Source: CAYRLZ01 sp964425275 | GTDB taxonomy: Bacteria; Hydrothermota; Tepidihabitantia; Tepidihabitantales; JBDRVQ01 | Direction of reading: 5' to 3' | DNA length: 25,310 nucleotides | Assembly (NCBI GenBank): GCA_964425275.1 | Contig: CAYRLZ010000056.1 | Span: 1 to 25,310, forward strand | Shown: one piece after another, positions 13,890-22,242 of the stretch | Numbering within the stretch: position 1 is the stretch's first letter | Layout of the letters: every line of letters starts with the position of its first letter | Notes under the pieces: generated by a model | Told to the model about the DNA's origin: nothing | What the model saw: the letters and a program-made list of their open reading frames with translations, nothing else | The model's database searches: none | Program-made: the position numbers and the translations under genes

Positions 13890-15769
13890 TTTTCCTCCAA
13901 GATTATTCTCTTTTGGCTGATTGTCTCTATTTCTTCCATCAGTTTCTTATTTTCTTGATACCGCTCCGGTGGGATGAGGCGGGAGGTGATAGCAGAACGG
14001 GTAAAAGAGAAGATGGTATCTTTTTTCACTTTCGTTTCAATCTTCACTTCCATATCCTCAATCTTCTTCTCGTAATTAGTTGGGAGGAATTTGACCTTGA
14101 GGTTTTTCGGAAAAGTTATCGTGCTGGTTGCTTCGGATAAGTTTTTTAGATTAAAGTAGATTGGATACCGACGCTCTTCGGTCGCAAAGGGATTACCGCC
14201 CAAAAATTGGAGACTACTTACACCTCCGCCCCCAATGTGCCATTCTTGACCAATCTTTGTCGCATATTCCGGAACCGTTAAGAATAGTTCCAAGGTAATT
14301 GGCGTGCGGTAATCTTCTGGGTCTGATGTCTTAATAGAATCGAAAATTGTCTGAGGGTAACGGAGCTTGAAGGATTGTAAAAAGATTTCGGAAAGCCTTT
14401 CCTTGGGGAGCATTTTAATCAGATTGCGCAGGACCATATCAATTGCCCCTTTGCCAACAATCTGGAGGAAGATTTTGCCAGTTCGGTCCGGAAGGAGATT
14501 AAGATTGGACTTAACCTTGGTGAGATTTACTGAACCTGGTCTTTCTGGGGTCTTTGTCAAATCCTGTCCTTCTGGGGTACAGATGAGCACTTCCCGGTCG
14601 TCTTCAATTGGCGAAAGAAATTCCACTGACCATTCCACGGTCGGGTCGAAAAAGATAAAATTTTCTCCTTCTTTCAAGGCAACGATGGCGTGATTAAACT
14701 GACTTACAGCCGGGATTTCTTTTTCCACCCGATTATTCGGATTGGTCAAAACCATATAGGAGTTCTTAAAACCGGCCTCCCTTAATAGGCCAACTAAAAG
14801 TGCCGCCTTATCCCGACAGACACCGTAGCGATTCTTATAGGTAAAACTTATCGCGGCTGGTTCGTAACCGCCCTTTTTGCCGGTAAGTTTTGTCTCAACA
14901 TAGCGGATTTGTCGCTTCGTGAATTCAAAGAGGGAACGGAGGGTATCGTCTTTGGTCTGGGCATTCCGGAGGAGATTTTTTAATCCTTCTTTTATCTCGG
15001 AATCGGGTAAGAGTTTTGGTTCACAGAGTTGATAATACCAGCAGGAGATTTCTTCCCAGGAGTTAGCAGTAGAAAGGACAAGTTTTGTGGCGATGTCTTC
15101 TAAGGGAGGCATCGCTGGCTCTTCAATAATTCTCGGGCAATTAGACCGAAAGAAGGTGTATACCATTTTCCCTTTCACTTCCTTTACCTGATGTTCAATT
15201 GAGCCATTTTTTACCACCCATCTTGGTTGCAAGTTCTTAGGAAAGTGAATCTTTAGCACTTTGGTTTTAATTGGCTCAAGCGATTCAAATAATTCCCAAT
15301 AGTCAAAGACCGAATCAAAAGGCGGATTCCGGGTTATCCTTTCTACCTGATATTCAATAGCGCATCCCGGCTCAACCTCCGGGAAGGTGACTTTCAAAAT
15401 CCGGAGATTAGGGACTAAGAATTTAGAACCCGGCCAGGCCGGCATCGGTAGGTCTTCAATATCCTCTCTCTTAACCTTCTTCACTTTACCATCAGGTTTG
15501 ATAACAATTGCCTTTCTTAGGATAACGGTATCATAAAGGGTGATATAAGAAAAAGACGCCTCAGAAAATTTCTTGGCGCCGGTTGGGGTAAGGATTTTTA
15601 TTAGGGTATGGTTCACCTCTCTACCGGAGGCATCAGGATTGAGGAAGATTTCGGTAGAATCAAAGAGGTATTGGGCATTACTTTCTGAATATTCCTCAGG
15701 TTCTTGACCCGGGATAAGTTTATTAGTGAAGAATAAAAGGATTAAAAAAATCGGATAAAGTTTTTTCAT
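13886..15769 (-). CDS. DUF3857 and transglutaminase-like domain protein, triad intact
   Basis: 627 residues with a clear signal peptide ('MKKLYPIFLILLFFTNKLIPG'), so exported. The N-terminal DUF3857 domain includes 'VIKPDGKVKKV' and 'VEPGCAIEYQVE'. The transglutaminase-like domain has C318 ('YGVCRDKAALL'), H360 ('QFNHAIVAL') and D375 ('FFDPT'). A beta-rich C-terminal region follows. The complete triad suggests cysteine protease, transglutaminase or amidase-like chemistry in the envelope; the substrate is unknown. It lies 12 nt after the SIMPL gene and is translationally coupled to its inactive paralog. A good Shine-Dalgarno-like GGAGGGACG precedes the ATG. Confidence 0.85.
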   Translation of the reverse strand: MKKLYPIFLILLFFTNKLIPGQEPEEYSESNAQYLFDSTEIFLNPDASGREVNHTLIKILTPTGAKKFSEASFSYITLYDTVILRKAIVIKPDGKVKKVKREDIEDLPMPAWPGSKFLVPNLRILKVTFPEVEPGCAIEYQVERITRNPPFDSVFDYWELFESLEPIKTKVLKIHFPKNLQPRWVVKNGSIEHQVKEVKGKMVYTFFRSNCPRIIEEPAMPPLEDIATKLVLSTANSWEEISCWYYQLCEPKLLPDSEIKEGLKNLLRNAQTKDDTLRSLFEFTKRQIRYVETKLTGKKGGYEPAAISFTYKNRYGVCRDKAALLVGLLREAGFKNSYMVLTNPNNRVEKEIPAVSQFNHAIVALKEGENFIFFDPTVEWSVEFLSPIEDDREVLICTPEGQDLTKTPERPGSVNLTKVKSNLNLLPDRTGKIFLQIVGKGAIDMVLRNLIKMLPKERLSEIFLQSFKLRYPQTIFDSIKTSDPEDYRTPITLELFLTVPEYATKIGQEWHIGGGGVSSLQFLGGNPFATEERRYPIYFNLKNLSEATSTITFPKNLKVKFLPTNYEKKIEDMEVKIETKVKKDTIFSFTRSAITSRLIPPERYQENKKLMEEIETISQKRIILEEK

Positions 15770-15781
15770 CGTCCCTCCTCT

Positions 15782-16465
15782 TTACTTGATTAAATAGGTT
15801 AAGGTGATTTTTAATATCTCTTCACCATTTTCCTTAGGAATAATATCTTCTTTCATTCCCACTACTCCGCCCAGGGTAATTCCTAATTGCTTTGCCTGTC
15901 GGAGGGCTTTTGTCTTGACCTTTGAGATAAGAAGGGAACGGACTTCTTCCCGCAATTTTTCTATATCTTCCGGCTGGAGGCGGACCTCTGATGTTAAAAT
16001 TCCCCCTCTTTCGCCAATCCTTTTTATTATCTCCGGGATTTTCTCCAATTCCTTGGTTTTGATTTCGTATTCTTTAGTAATCTGGAACTTTTGCACCCGC
16101 ATGCCCAAAGCAGTATCCGAAACCATAGCGATGTTATATCTTATCTCCCTAATCTCTTCCTTGGGTAAATTTAACAAGAAGAGGGAAGAGAAGATACTAT
16201 CTCGCTTTTCATCGTTAGCCCTCTGGGTTTCGTTGGCCTTTAAGCCCCGGGTGATAACGGCAAAATGAAAAATGGCAAACTCCGGTTTTTGGGTAACCTT
16301 CTCTTCGGCGGAAAAGGAAATCTCTCTTACCTCCGCCCTTTTATCTAATCGCTTAAAGTAAAGAATAAGCGAGAGAAAGAGATAGAGGAGAAGTCCAATA
16401 ATAAATATCGTCAAAAGATAAAAAAGGCGGTTTTGAATATCAAACTTTTTATCCTCTTCAAACAT
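15782..16465 (-). CDS. SIMPL domain (DUF541) membrane-anchored protein
   Basis: 227 residues. One transmembrane helix near the N-terminus ('LFYLLTIFIIGLLLYLFLSL') is followed by an extracytoplasmic SIMPL/DUF541 domain: 'ISFSAEEKVTQKPEFAIFHF', an alpha/beta middle, and 'ALRQAKQLGITLGGVVGMKE', the conserved C-terminal block. I chose ATG 16465 because GGGGAGG lies 5 nt before it; the GTG at 16471 would sit inside that site. It overlaps the V-ATPase B gene by 8 nt, in the position where ntp/atp operons often have subunit D. The function of the family is poorly known (outer membrane or periplasmic proteins). Confidence 0.85.
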   Translation of the reverse strand: MFEEDKKFDIQNRLFYLLTIFIIGLLLYLFLSLILYFKRLDKRAEVREISFSAEEKVTQKPEFAIFHFAVITRGLKANETQRANDEKRDSIFSSLFLLNLPKEEIREIRYNIAMVSDTALGMRVQKFQITKEYEIKTKELEKIPEIIKRIGERGGILTSEVRLQPEDIEKLREEVRSLLISKVKTKALRQAKQLGITLGGVVGMKEDIIPKENGEEILKITLTYLIK

Positions 16466-17846
16466 TTTCACCTCCCCCCGGGTAATATTCGGCCAGTATC
16501 TCTTCTCGGACTCTTTTTAGTTCACTCTTGGGAAAGATTTTTAATAATTCCCAGCCTAAAGTCAAGCTCTCTTCAATTGAGCGGTTTTCATTCTCACCTT
16601 GGGCGACAAATCTCTCTTCAAACTGATTGGCGAATCTTAGATATATCTTATCCATTTCCGAAAGTGCCTCCTCACCTAAGATCGTCTTTATCTCTTCCAC
16701 CTCTTTACCCCGGGCATAGCAGGCGAAGAGTTGATTGGCTAAGTTGGGATGGTCTTTTCTTGTCTTCCCTTCACCAATCCCCCGGTCGCGCAGACGAGAA
16801 AGGGAGGGTAAGACATCAATCGGCGGATAGATTTTTTTCTTCAAAAGCGCCCGAGAAAGGATTATCTGCCCCTCGGTGATGTAACCGGTCAAGTCAGGAA
16901 TGGGATGGGTCTTATCATCCTCGGGCATCGTTAAGATTGGCATCAAAGTTATTGAACCCTTTTTTCCTTTTATCCGACCGCATCTCTCATAGATACTCGC
17001 CAAATCCGAATAGAGATAACCGGGATAGCCACGTCGCCCCGGGATTTCCCTGCGGGCGGCGGCGATTTCGCGCAGCGCCTCACAATAATTTGTCATATCC
17101 GTCAAAATCACCAGAACCTGCATATCACAGTCAAAGGCTAAATATTCAGCCGCGGTTAAGGCCGAGCGCGGGGTTGCCAATCTCTCAATTGCCGGCTCAT
17201 CCGCTAAATTTAAAAAGACGACAGTTCTCTCTAATGCCCCCTCTTCCTTAAAGGAGGTAAGGAAGAATTCCGCTTCTTCAAAGGTTATCCCCATTGCCCC
17301 GAAGACAATGGCAAACTCCTCTTTCTCGCCTAAGACCCGGGCCTGTTGGACAATCTGGGCCGCCAGTCGATTATGAGGAAGACCGGAACCAGAAAATATT
17401 GGCAGTTTTTGACCCCGCACTAAGGTATTTAAGACATCAATCGCCGAAATCCCGGTTTGGATAAATTCCATCGGATATTCTCGGGAATAAGGGTTTATCG
17501 GTGAACCTTGGATGTCGCGCCGCGCCTCAGGGATAATCTCCTCCAAACCATCACGCGGTCTTCCCAAGCCATCAAAGACCCGCCCAAGAAGTCCTCGGCT
17601 GACCGGAACGGTGATGACCGAACCGGAAAATTTAATCTTTGATTGCTCAAGGTCTAAACCCCGGGTTCCTTCAAAAACCTGGACGAGTGCTCTATCTCTA
17701 TCTACCTCCAATACCTGCCCGCGTCGTTTTTCACCTGTGGGTTGGATGATTTCAACCAGTTCCAAATACTTTACCCCAGCCACACCCTCAACCAAGAGGA
17801 GCGGACCCTGAATCTCGGCAATCTTCCGATGAAGAATTACGGCCAT
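16458..17846 (-). CDS. ntpB: V/A-type ATPase subunit B (regulatory)
   Basis: A 462-residue non-catalytic nucleotide-binding subunit of the A3B3 head. The beta-barrel start is 'IAEIQGPLLLVEGVAGVKY'. Where subunit A has a P-loop this has 'SGSGLPHNRLAAQI', which marks it as B and not A. 'FGAMGITFEEA', 'NLADEPAIERLATPR' and 'SDLASIYERCGRIKGKKGS' are classic B-subunit blocks. It follows subunit A after 2 nt and overlaps the SIMPL gene. No subunit D gene follows in this operon. Confidence 0.97.
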   Translation of the reverse strand: MAVILHRKIAEIQGPLLLVEGVAGVKYLELVEIIQPTGEKRRGQVLEVDRDRALVQVFEGTRGLDLEQSKIKFSGSVITVPVSRGLLGRVFDGLGRPRDGLEEIIPEARRDIQGSPINPYSREYPMEFIQTGISAIDVLNTLVRGQKLPIFSGSGLPHNRLAAQIVQQARVLGEKEEFAIVFGAMGITFEEAEFFLTSFKEEGALERTVVFLNLADEPAIERLATPRSALTAAEYLAFDCDMQVLVILTDMTNYCEALREIAAARREIPGRRGYPGYLYSDLASIYERCGRIKGKKGSITLMPILTMPEDDKTHPIPDLTGYITEGQIILSRALLKKKIYPPIDVLPSLSRLRDRGIGEGKTRKDHPNLANQLFACYARGKEVEEIKTILGEEALSEMDKIYLRFANQFEERFVAQGENENRSIEESLTLGWELLKIFPKSELKRVREEILAEYYPGGGENV

Positions 17847-17848
17847 AT

Positions 17849-19612
17849 CTACCCCTTCCGAGAATCCTTTTCATTATGAAAACTTCGGATAATTTCTTCT
17901 TTTAGGTTATAAAACTCCTTCTCTTCTTGGAAATAGCGCATCCGGGCGATGCGCTCCCGCTGGGGATAGTTTTCTATCTCTTCAATTGAAACCTTGCCGG
18001 TTTGGAGATTTTCCTTTGCCAATTGGTAAAAGGTGAATATCACCGAAAGCATCTGGAACTGTTTCGCGAAGGAGGAGTAACTATCTATCGGGTCAAAGGC
18101 AATCTGCAAAAGAAAGTCCTCCCTTAACATTCGGGCGGTCTCTAAAATCAACCGGTCTTGTGCTGAAAGGACATCCCGGCCAACCAGTCGGACAATCTCT
18201 TCTAATTCTGCCTCTTTCTCCAAGATGGCCATCGCCTCCCTTTGCATCTCAAAGAACTCCGGAGAGATCCGGTCAAAAGTATCCTTCACTTCTTCTAAAT
18301 AGAGGGAATAGGAGTTTAACCAATTTATTGCCGGGAAGTGTCTCTTATAGGCTAATTTATCTTCCAGACTCCAGAAGACCTTCACTACCCTTAAAGTTGC
18401 CTGGACGACCGGGTCGGAGAGGTCACCGCCAGGGGGTGAGACCGAACCGATAATTGAGAGAAATCCTAAACGATTATCAGACCCGAGGCAGATAACCTTT
18501 CCGGCTCTTTCGTAGAATTCGGCAACCTTTGCCGCTAAGTAGGCTGGATAGCCTTCTTCACCCGGCATCTCACCGAGCCGACCGGAGATTTCGCGCATCG
18601 CCTCGGCCCAACGGGATGTTGAATCCGCTTGTAAGGCAACCGAATATCCCATATCCCGAAAATACTCACCAATCGTCACTCCGGTATAGACCGATGCCTC
18701 ACGGGCCGCTACCGGCATATTTGAGGTATTAGCAATAAGGCAGGTCCTTTTCATTAAAGGCTCATTTGTTTTCGGGTCTTTCAGTTCCGGGAATTCCAAG
18801 AGAACCGAGGCCATCTCATTCCCCCGCTCCCCACAGCCGACAAAGATAATGATTTCCGCATCCGCCCATTTGGAAAACTGATGTTGCATCACCGTCTTAC
18901 CAGAACCAAATGGCCCGGGGATACAGGCAGTGCCACCTTTGGCAATCGGGAAAAATGTATCACAAATTCGCTGGCCAGTTAAAAGACTCTCTTTCGGTGG
19001 CAACTTCTTCTTAAAGGGTCGGGGAAATCTAACCGGCCATCGCTGCCTAAGGGTCAATTCTTTCTTACCTTCTGAGGTATCCAAGAGACAAATCGTCTCT
19101 TCAATAGAAAATTCCCCTTCTTTAATCCAGAGGATTTTACCTCCAACACCGGGCGGGACCATAATCTTATGCTGAACCAATCTTGTCTCGGGCACTTCAC
19201 CAATTATATCCCCCTCTTCTACCAAATCGCCCTCTTTTTTCACTGGCTGAAAATACCACCTCTTTTCCCGGTTAAGGGCAAAAAGGGAAACTCCCCGACC
19301 AATAAAATCACCCTCCCTTTCCCTTAATTGCGAGAGTGGTCTCTGGATGCCATCAAAGATTTCACCGATTAGTCCTGGTCCCAATTCAACGACGAGTGGT
19401 TCGCCCGTATGAAAAACCGGGTCTTTTGGACCTAAACCACCGGTCTCCTCATATACCTGAATAAAAGCCAGGTCTCCTTTCAGACCAATAATCTCACCGA
19501 CCAGGCGAAACTCACCAACCAAACAGACATCATACATCCGGGCATCCTTAATACCCCGGGCGACAATTAGAGGACCGCTTACCCTTTCAATCACTCCTTT
19601 TTTTTCATTCAT
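17849..19612 (-). CDS. ntpA: V/A-type ATPase catalytic subunit A
   Basis: About 587 residues. The catalytic subunit has the P-loop 'GPFGSGKTVMQHQ' (roughly residue 230), the Walker-B-like 'IIFVGCGERGNEM', 'NTSNMPVAAREASVYTG' and 'ADSTSRWAEAMREISGRLGE'. The non-homologous insert typical of V/A-type A subunits lies before the P-loop. It couples ATP hydrolysis or synthesis to H+ or Na+ transport; which ion cannot be seen here because the membrane subunits are missing. ATG 19612 is preferred to TTG 19624, which would overlap subunit F. Confidence 0.97.
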   Translation of the reverse strand: MNEKKGVIERVSGPLIVARGIKDARMYDVCLVGEFRLVGEIIGLKGDLAFIQVYEETGGLGPKDPVFHTGEPLVVELGPGLIGEIFDGIQRPLSQLREREGDFIGRGVSLFALNREKRWYFQPVKKEGDLVEEGDIIGEVPETRLVQHKIMVPPGVGGKILWIKEGEFSIEETICLLDTSEGKKELTLRQRWPVRFPRPFKKKLPPKESLLTGQRICDTFFPIAKGGTACIPGPFGSGKTVMQHQFSKWADAEIIIFVGCGERGNEMASVLLEFPELKDPKTNEPLMKRTCLIANTSNMPVAAREASVYTGVTIGEYFRDMGYSVALQADSTSRWAEAMREISGRLGEMPGEEGYPAYLAAKVAEFYERAGKVICLGSDNRLGFLSIIGSVSPPGGDLSDPVVQATLRVVKVFWSLEDKLAYKRHFPAINWLNSYSLYLEEVKDTFDRISPEFFEMQREAMAILEKEAELEEIVRLVGRDVLSAQDRLILETARMLREDFLLQIAFDPIDSYSSFAKQFQMLSVIFTFYQLAKENLQTGKVSIEEIENYPQRERIARMRYFQEEKEFYNLKEEIIRSFHNEKDSRKG

Positions 19613-19616
19613 CGCC

Positions 19617-19880
19617 CTACTCAAGCAATTTCTCCAATAACCCCTTGCCCTTTGGCCGACGGAGAGAAAAAACCAAAGGGAAGGTCTTCGGTCTATATCT
19701 TTCCAAGAATTGACTTAATGTCTCATAAAATTCTTCATCAACGATTAATACCTTATCCCCTTCCTCAATTATTGGCTGAATTTCCTCATCAATCTCCTGT
19801 CCCTTAGCCAGAAAAACAACCTTAAACCCGAATAAAGAAAAGAAGGCAACCTTATTCTTGCTCCCAATTACCTTAATCAT
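19617..19880 (-). CDS. V/A-type ATPase subunit F (NtpG/AtpF-like)
   Basis: 87 residues, somewhat shorter than the usual 100 or so. It has the Rossmann-like F-subunit pattern: 'MIKVIGSKNKVAFFSLFGFK', then 'IEEGDKVLIVDEEF' and 'RPKTFPLVFSLRRPKG'. Subunit F sits on the central stalk. Assignment rests partly on position: it overlaps subunit C by 4 nt (ATGA) and precedes subunit A, as in other C-F-A-B clusters. Confidence 0.8.
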   Translation of the reverse strand: MIKVIGSKNKVAFFSLFGFKVVFLAKGQEIDEEIQPIIEEGDKVLIVDEEFYETLSQFLERYRPKTFPLVFSLRRPKGKGLLEKLLE

Positions 19881-20818
19881 ATTATTACCATCTCTCTTAG
19901 AATCGCCGAATCAGTAATATTATACTGGAAGCGAGAGAGATAAATTCGGTGGATATTCTCTATCTCCTGCCGCTTCAAGAGATAATAAGCGGCAAGGACC
20001 TCATAGCCATAAGGTAAATACCGCACGGAACGGAGAAAGAGAGAGATAAAACTCCCAAGCCTTCTCTCTAATCTAAGAAAACCAAGATTACCTTCAAAGA
20101 GAAAAGGCCCGACCTCTCTTAATATCTCCTGGTAAGGAGAGGGAAACTTTCCTAAAATACCCGATAGATTTGATGAACTGATTGCCTCCTTCAATAAATC
20201 TCGGAAGAAATCACTACCCAGATGGCTATGAGATAAAAAGAGGTAATCTGTAAGGCGAAATTTAATCACCCGCAACAAAGCCAGAATATTCTTAACATCA
20301 GAAAGAAAGGAGAGATATTCGGCTAAAAAGGGAAACGGCGCGCTTTGGGAATAAATATAGGAAAAGAAGCGAACCTCTAAGTCATCATCGGAGGTCGCCT
20401 CCTTCATCATCGCTTTTATCTCTAATGGAAAGTCGCCATAGGGAAAATAACCAAAGGGTGAGGAATAAAGAGATAAGTCTTGGGAAAGAATTTCTCCTTT
20501 TCGGAATAGTTTTATATTATGTAAATCAAAAGGAAATAAGAGGAGGGGGAGAATTTTTTGGTTGGCATATTCCTTCAAGAATGAATGGTTCTCCCATTCC
20601 GCCGCCCGAATTATCTCCAATAAACTCTTCTCCTTAAATTGGGCATAAGGTGTATCGGCGAGGGAGAGGACAAATCGCTCCGGGGTCTCACAATTTAAGA
20701 GGCTTTCGTATTTTTCCTTATTTAAGAAAAATTTCTCCCTGACCCGAATCCGACCCGAGACAAAACCGTAGGACTCTTCTTCCAAATAACGAATATCCGT
20801 AGTAATTTTTTCCCACAT
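19877..20818 (-). CDS. ntpC: V/A-type ATPase subunit C (AC39/d-like)
   Basis: A 313-residue helical protein with the weakly conserved AC39 pattern: 'DIRYLEEESYGFVSGRIRVR' at the start, 'FPFDLHNIKLFRKG' in the middle (the 'D-x-x-NIK' segment repeated at 'LSDVKNILALLRVIKFR') and 'YLLKRQEIENIHRIYLSRF' near the end, the most conserved part. It connects the central stalk to the membrane ring. It is the first gene of the minus-strand operon. The ATG is 8 nt after a TATAAT box, so the mRNA should be leaderless or nearly so. Confidence 0.88.
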   Translation of the reverse strand: MWEKITTDIRYLEEESYGFVSGRIRVREKFFLNKEKYESLLNCETPERFVLSLADTPYAQFKEKSLLEIIRAAEWENHSFLKEYANQKILPLLLFPFDLHNIKLFRKGEILSQDLSLYSSPFGYFPYGDFPLEIKAMMKEATSDDDLEVRFFSYIYSQSAPFPFLAEYLSFLSDVKNILALLRVIKFRLTDYLFLSHSHLGSDFFRDLLKEAISSSNLSGILGKFPSPYQEILREVGPFLFEGNLGFLRLERRLGSFISLFLRSVRYLPYGYEVLAAYYLLKRQEIENIHRIYLSRFQYNITDSAILREMVII

Positions 20819-20826
20819 AGACTTTT

Positions 20827-20854
20827 ATTATACCAAAAACCGCTCTTTCGTCAA
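20827..20854 (-). promoter_or_regulatory. Promoter of the V-ATPase operon, leaderless
   Basis: TTGACG (20854-20849), 16-nt spacer, TATAAT (20832-20827) on the minus strand. Only 8 nt separate the -10 box from the ATG at 20818, so transcription is expected to start 1-3 nt before the ATG. Probably drives C-F-A-B, SIMPL, both DUF3857 genes and the alcohol dehydrogenase. Confidence 0.75.
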
Positions 20855-20870
20855 CCTCCGCTTTTTTATT

Positions 20871-20906
20871 TAAGTCTTTAATTTTAGCAGGGTTTATAGG
20901 ATTTTT
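20871..20906. repeat. Solo leader repeat of the 12-nt array family
   Basis: TAAGTCTTTAATTTTAGCAG then GGTTTATAGGATTTTT aligns with the leader of copy 1 (4563-4597) with one gap. No array follows directly. It lies just upstream of the V-ATPase promoter and about 90 nt before a second leader at 20994. Confidence 0.6.
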
Positions 20907-20951
20907 ATGAAAAATAGTTCTTACCCTCTATCAAATACCCGAACTAAAGTT

Positions 20952-20969
20952 CTATAACTATAGTTATAG
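20952..20969. repeat. Perfect 18-bp palindrome
   Basis: CTATAACTATAGTTATAG is identical on both strands. It lies between two leader repeats in the intergenic DNA behind the V-ATPase promoter. It could be an operator for a dimeric regulator, but there is no supporting evidence beyond symmetry. Confidence 0.4.
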
Positions 20970-20993
20970 TTTTCAAGGCCTGATTTTTACTCC

Positions 20994-21297
20994 TAAGTCT
21001 TTGATTGAACATAACTTATTAAATTTTTTAAGAAAGATAGGGGGTTGCCCCCTGGGTCGCCTTCTGGGTCTAATTCAAGCCGTAATTCTCCGCCTAATCC
21101 AGAGACTAATTGAGCGGCTAATTCTCTAACTAATTCTCTATCTAACCGAAAGGCTAATTAAGTGCCTAATTGTCATCCTAATTCTCTAACTAATGAAGGG
21201 GCTAATTGAGGGGCTAATTCCCTACCTAATTCTCTGTCTAATTGAGAGCCTAATTGAAGACCTAATTCTCGGCCTAATTAAAGGACTAATCGTGAGT
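20994..21297. repeat. 12-nt periodic array element, copy 3 (CTAAT core)
   Basis: Leader TAAGTCTTTGATTGAACATA then ACTTATTAAATTTTTT and AAAGATAGGGGG, as in copy 1. Two CTGGGTC words 12 nt apart (21052, 21064) open the array. CTAAT or a one-base variant then recurs at 21070 and every 12 nt to 21286: 19 units, no insertion or deletion. The sixth base is mostly T, so the core is nearly CTAATT. Two of the three frames on the plus strand hit stops repeatedly, so it is not a coding repeat. Variable words again include CTCTNN and GAGNGN classes. Confidence 0.85.
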
Positions 21298-21338
21298 TTG
21301 CAGAGATAGACATCAACCCCTTTTTCGTCTTTGAGGAA

Positions 21339-21405
21339 GGTAAGGGGGCACGGGCATTAGACGCCCGGATAAAACTTAAAGACTAACGCAATTTTGTCCC
21401 TTACC
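21339..21405. other. Nested hairpin, possible structured RNA or terminator
   Basis: Outer arms GGTAAGGG (21339-21346) and CCCTTACC (21398-21405) enclose an inner stem CGGGC (21351-21355) / GCCCG (21363-21367) with a 7-nt loop. No long T-run follows on either strand. It lies between array copy 3 and the end of the HEPN-like gene. The remainder of 21298-21424 shows nothing else. Confidence 0.35.
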
Positions 21406-21538
21406 ATTCAATCAAGTTTCGGACCTATTCATCTGCTTTTGTCTGTAAAGTGAGGGATGTTAAATATTCATTAAACTCTTTCGGGCTTTTAAGGAATTCC
21501 TTTATCCGACTCCCATCCGTTAAAATTTTTTTAGCACT

Positions 21539-22153
21539 TCACTGACACAACCATTTAAAGAATACCATTTTTGTCAATTCCTCTTCAATTAATACGCCAT
21601 GAACTATTTTAGAACGTATTCCATAGATTGTCTTTAGATGACGGAAAATTCCCCTTCTTGCCACTCCGCCACCTGGCAATGATTTGGGAAACAAAAACCA
21701 GGCTATTCGGGAACTGACTTGAAAGGCAACTTCCTGGGGTACGGTAGAAAAGAGACATTCAAGAGCCATTATATCGTGAAGTATTTTGAATTCGTCATAA
21801 TAACTCTGATTTGCCATCTCATGAAGAAATATTGCATACCATATACGATTCTTGATGCTAGAAGCGATAACATTTTCTTTATAATTTTGCCAAACTGACT
21901 TTAATGTTTTAATATCTTCGGTCCTAAAATGCGCCACGGGACCTTGATAAGTATAAATACCTACAAGATATTGCTCGTACCCTTTAATTTCTCCTCTCGC
22001 ATCCATCAGGAATATCAATGAAGTAGATGCTGGATTATTCCGGACGATTCTCATTAACCGCAAGAACTCATGTGCTTTATTTGCCGCCCCTTCAATTTCA
22101 GCCTCCTCCGAGGGAATAAATAGGTAATTAAACATTGACCCTTCAGAGAACAT
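21539..22153 (-). CDS. HEPN-like (Apea-type) protein, probably truncated by an in-frame TGA
   Basis: 204 residues to the TGA at 21541-21539. The C-terminal half fits Apea-like HEPN domains: 'DIMALECLFSTVPQEVAFQV' then 'SSRIAWFLFPKS' and 'IFRHLKTIYGIRSKIVHG', where RSKIVH is the R-x4-H signature of HEPN RNases. The N-terminal half is not recognised. After the TGA the same frame stays open for 37 codons (including 'SRIKEFLKSPKEFNEYL') to TAG 21427-21425, with ordinary coding composition. That suggests a nonsense mutation or readthrough. Start ATG 22153 is uncertain; ATG 22135 is possible. It lies 89 nt after tpiA on the same strand. HEPN proteins often act in toxin or defence systems, but no partner is visible here. 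Confidence 0.6.
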   Translation of the reverse strand: MFSEGSMFNYLFIPSEEAEIEGAANKAHEFLRLMRIVRNNPASTSLIFLMDARGEIKGYEQYLVGIYTYQGPVAHFRTEDIKTLKSVWQNYKENVIASSIKNRIWYAIFLHEMANQSYYDEFKILHDIMALECLFSTVPQEVAFQVSSRIAWFLFPKSLPGGGVARRGIFRHLKTIYGIRSKIVHGVLIEEELTKMVFFKWLCQ

Positions 22154-22242
22154 TTCTTTGTAAACTTTATGGGTAAGTTAACTCTTATTTATTTACTCCA
22201 TCAAAAATCTAAAAGAGGTAGCGGACTTCTTTGCGTCGGGCA

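Noticed and set aside
21351..21405. attC-like site near TTAGAC/GACTAAC words
   Set aside because: The boxes are not placed as R''/R' at the ends of a palindrome and no cassette-like gene spacing is seen.
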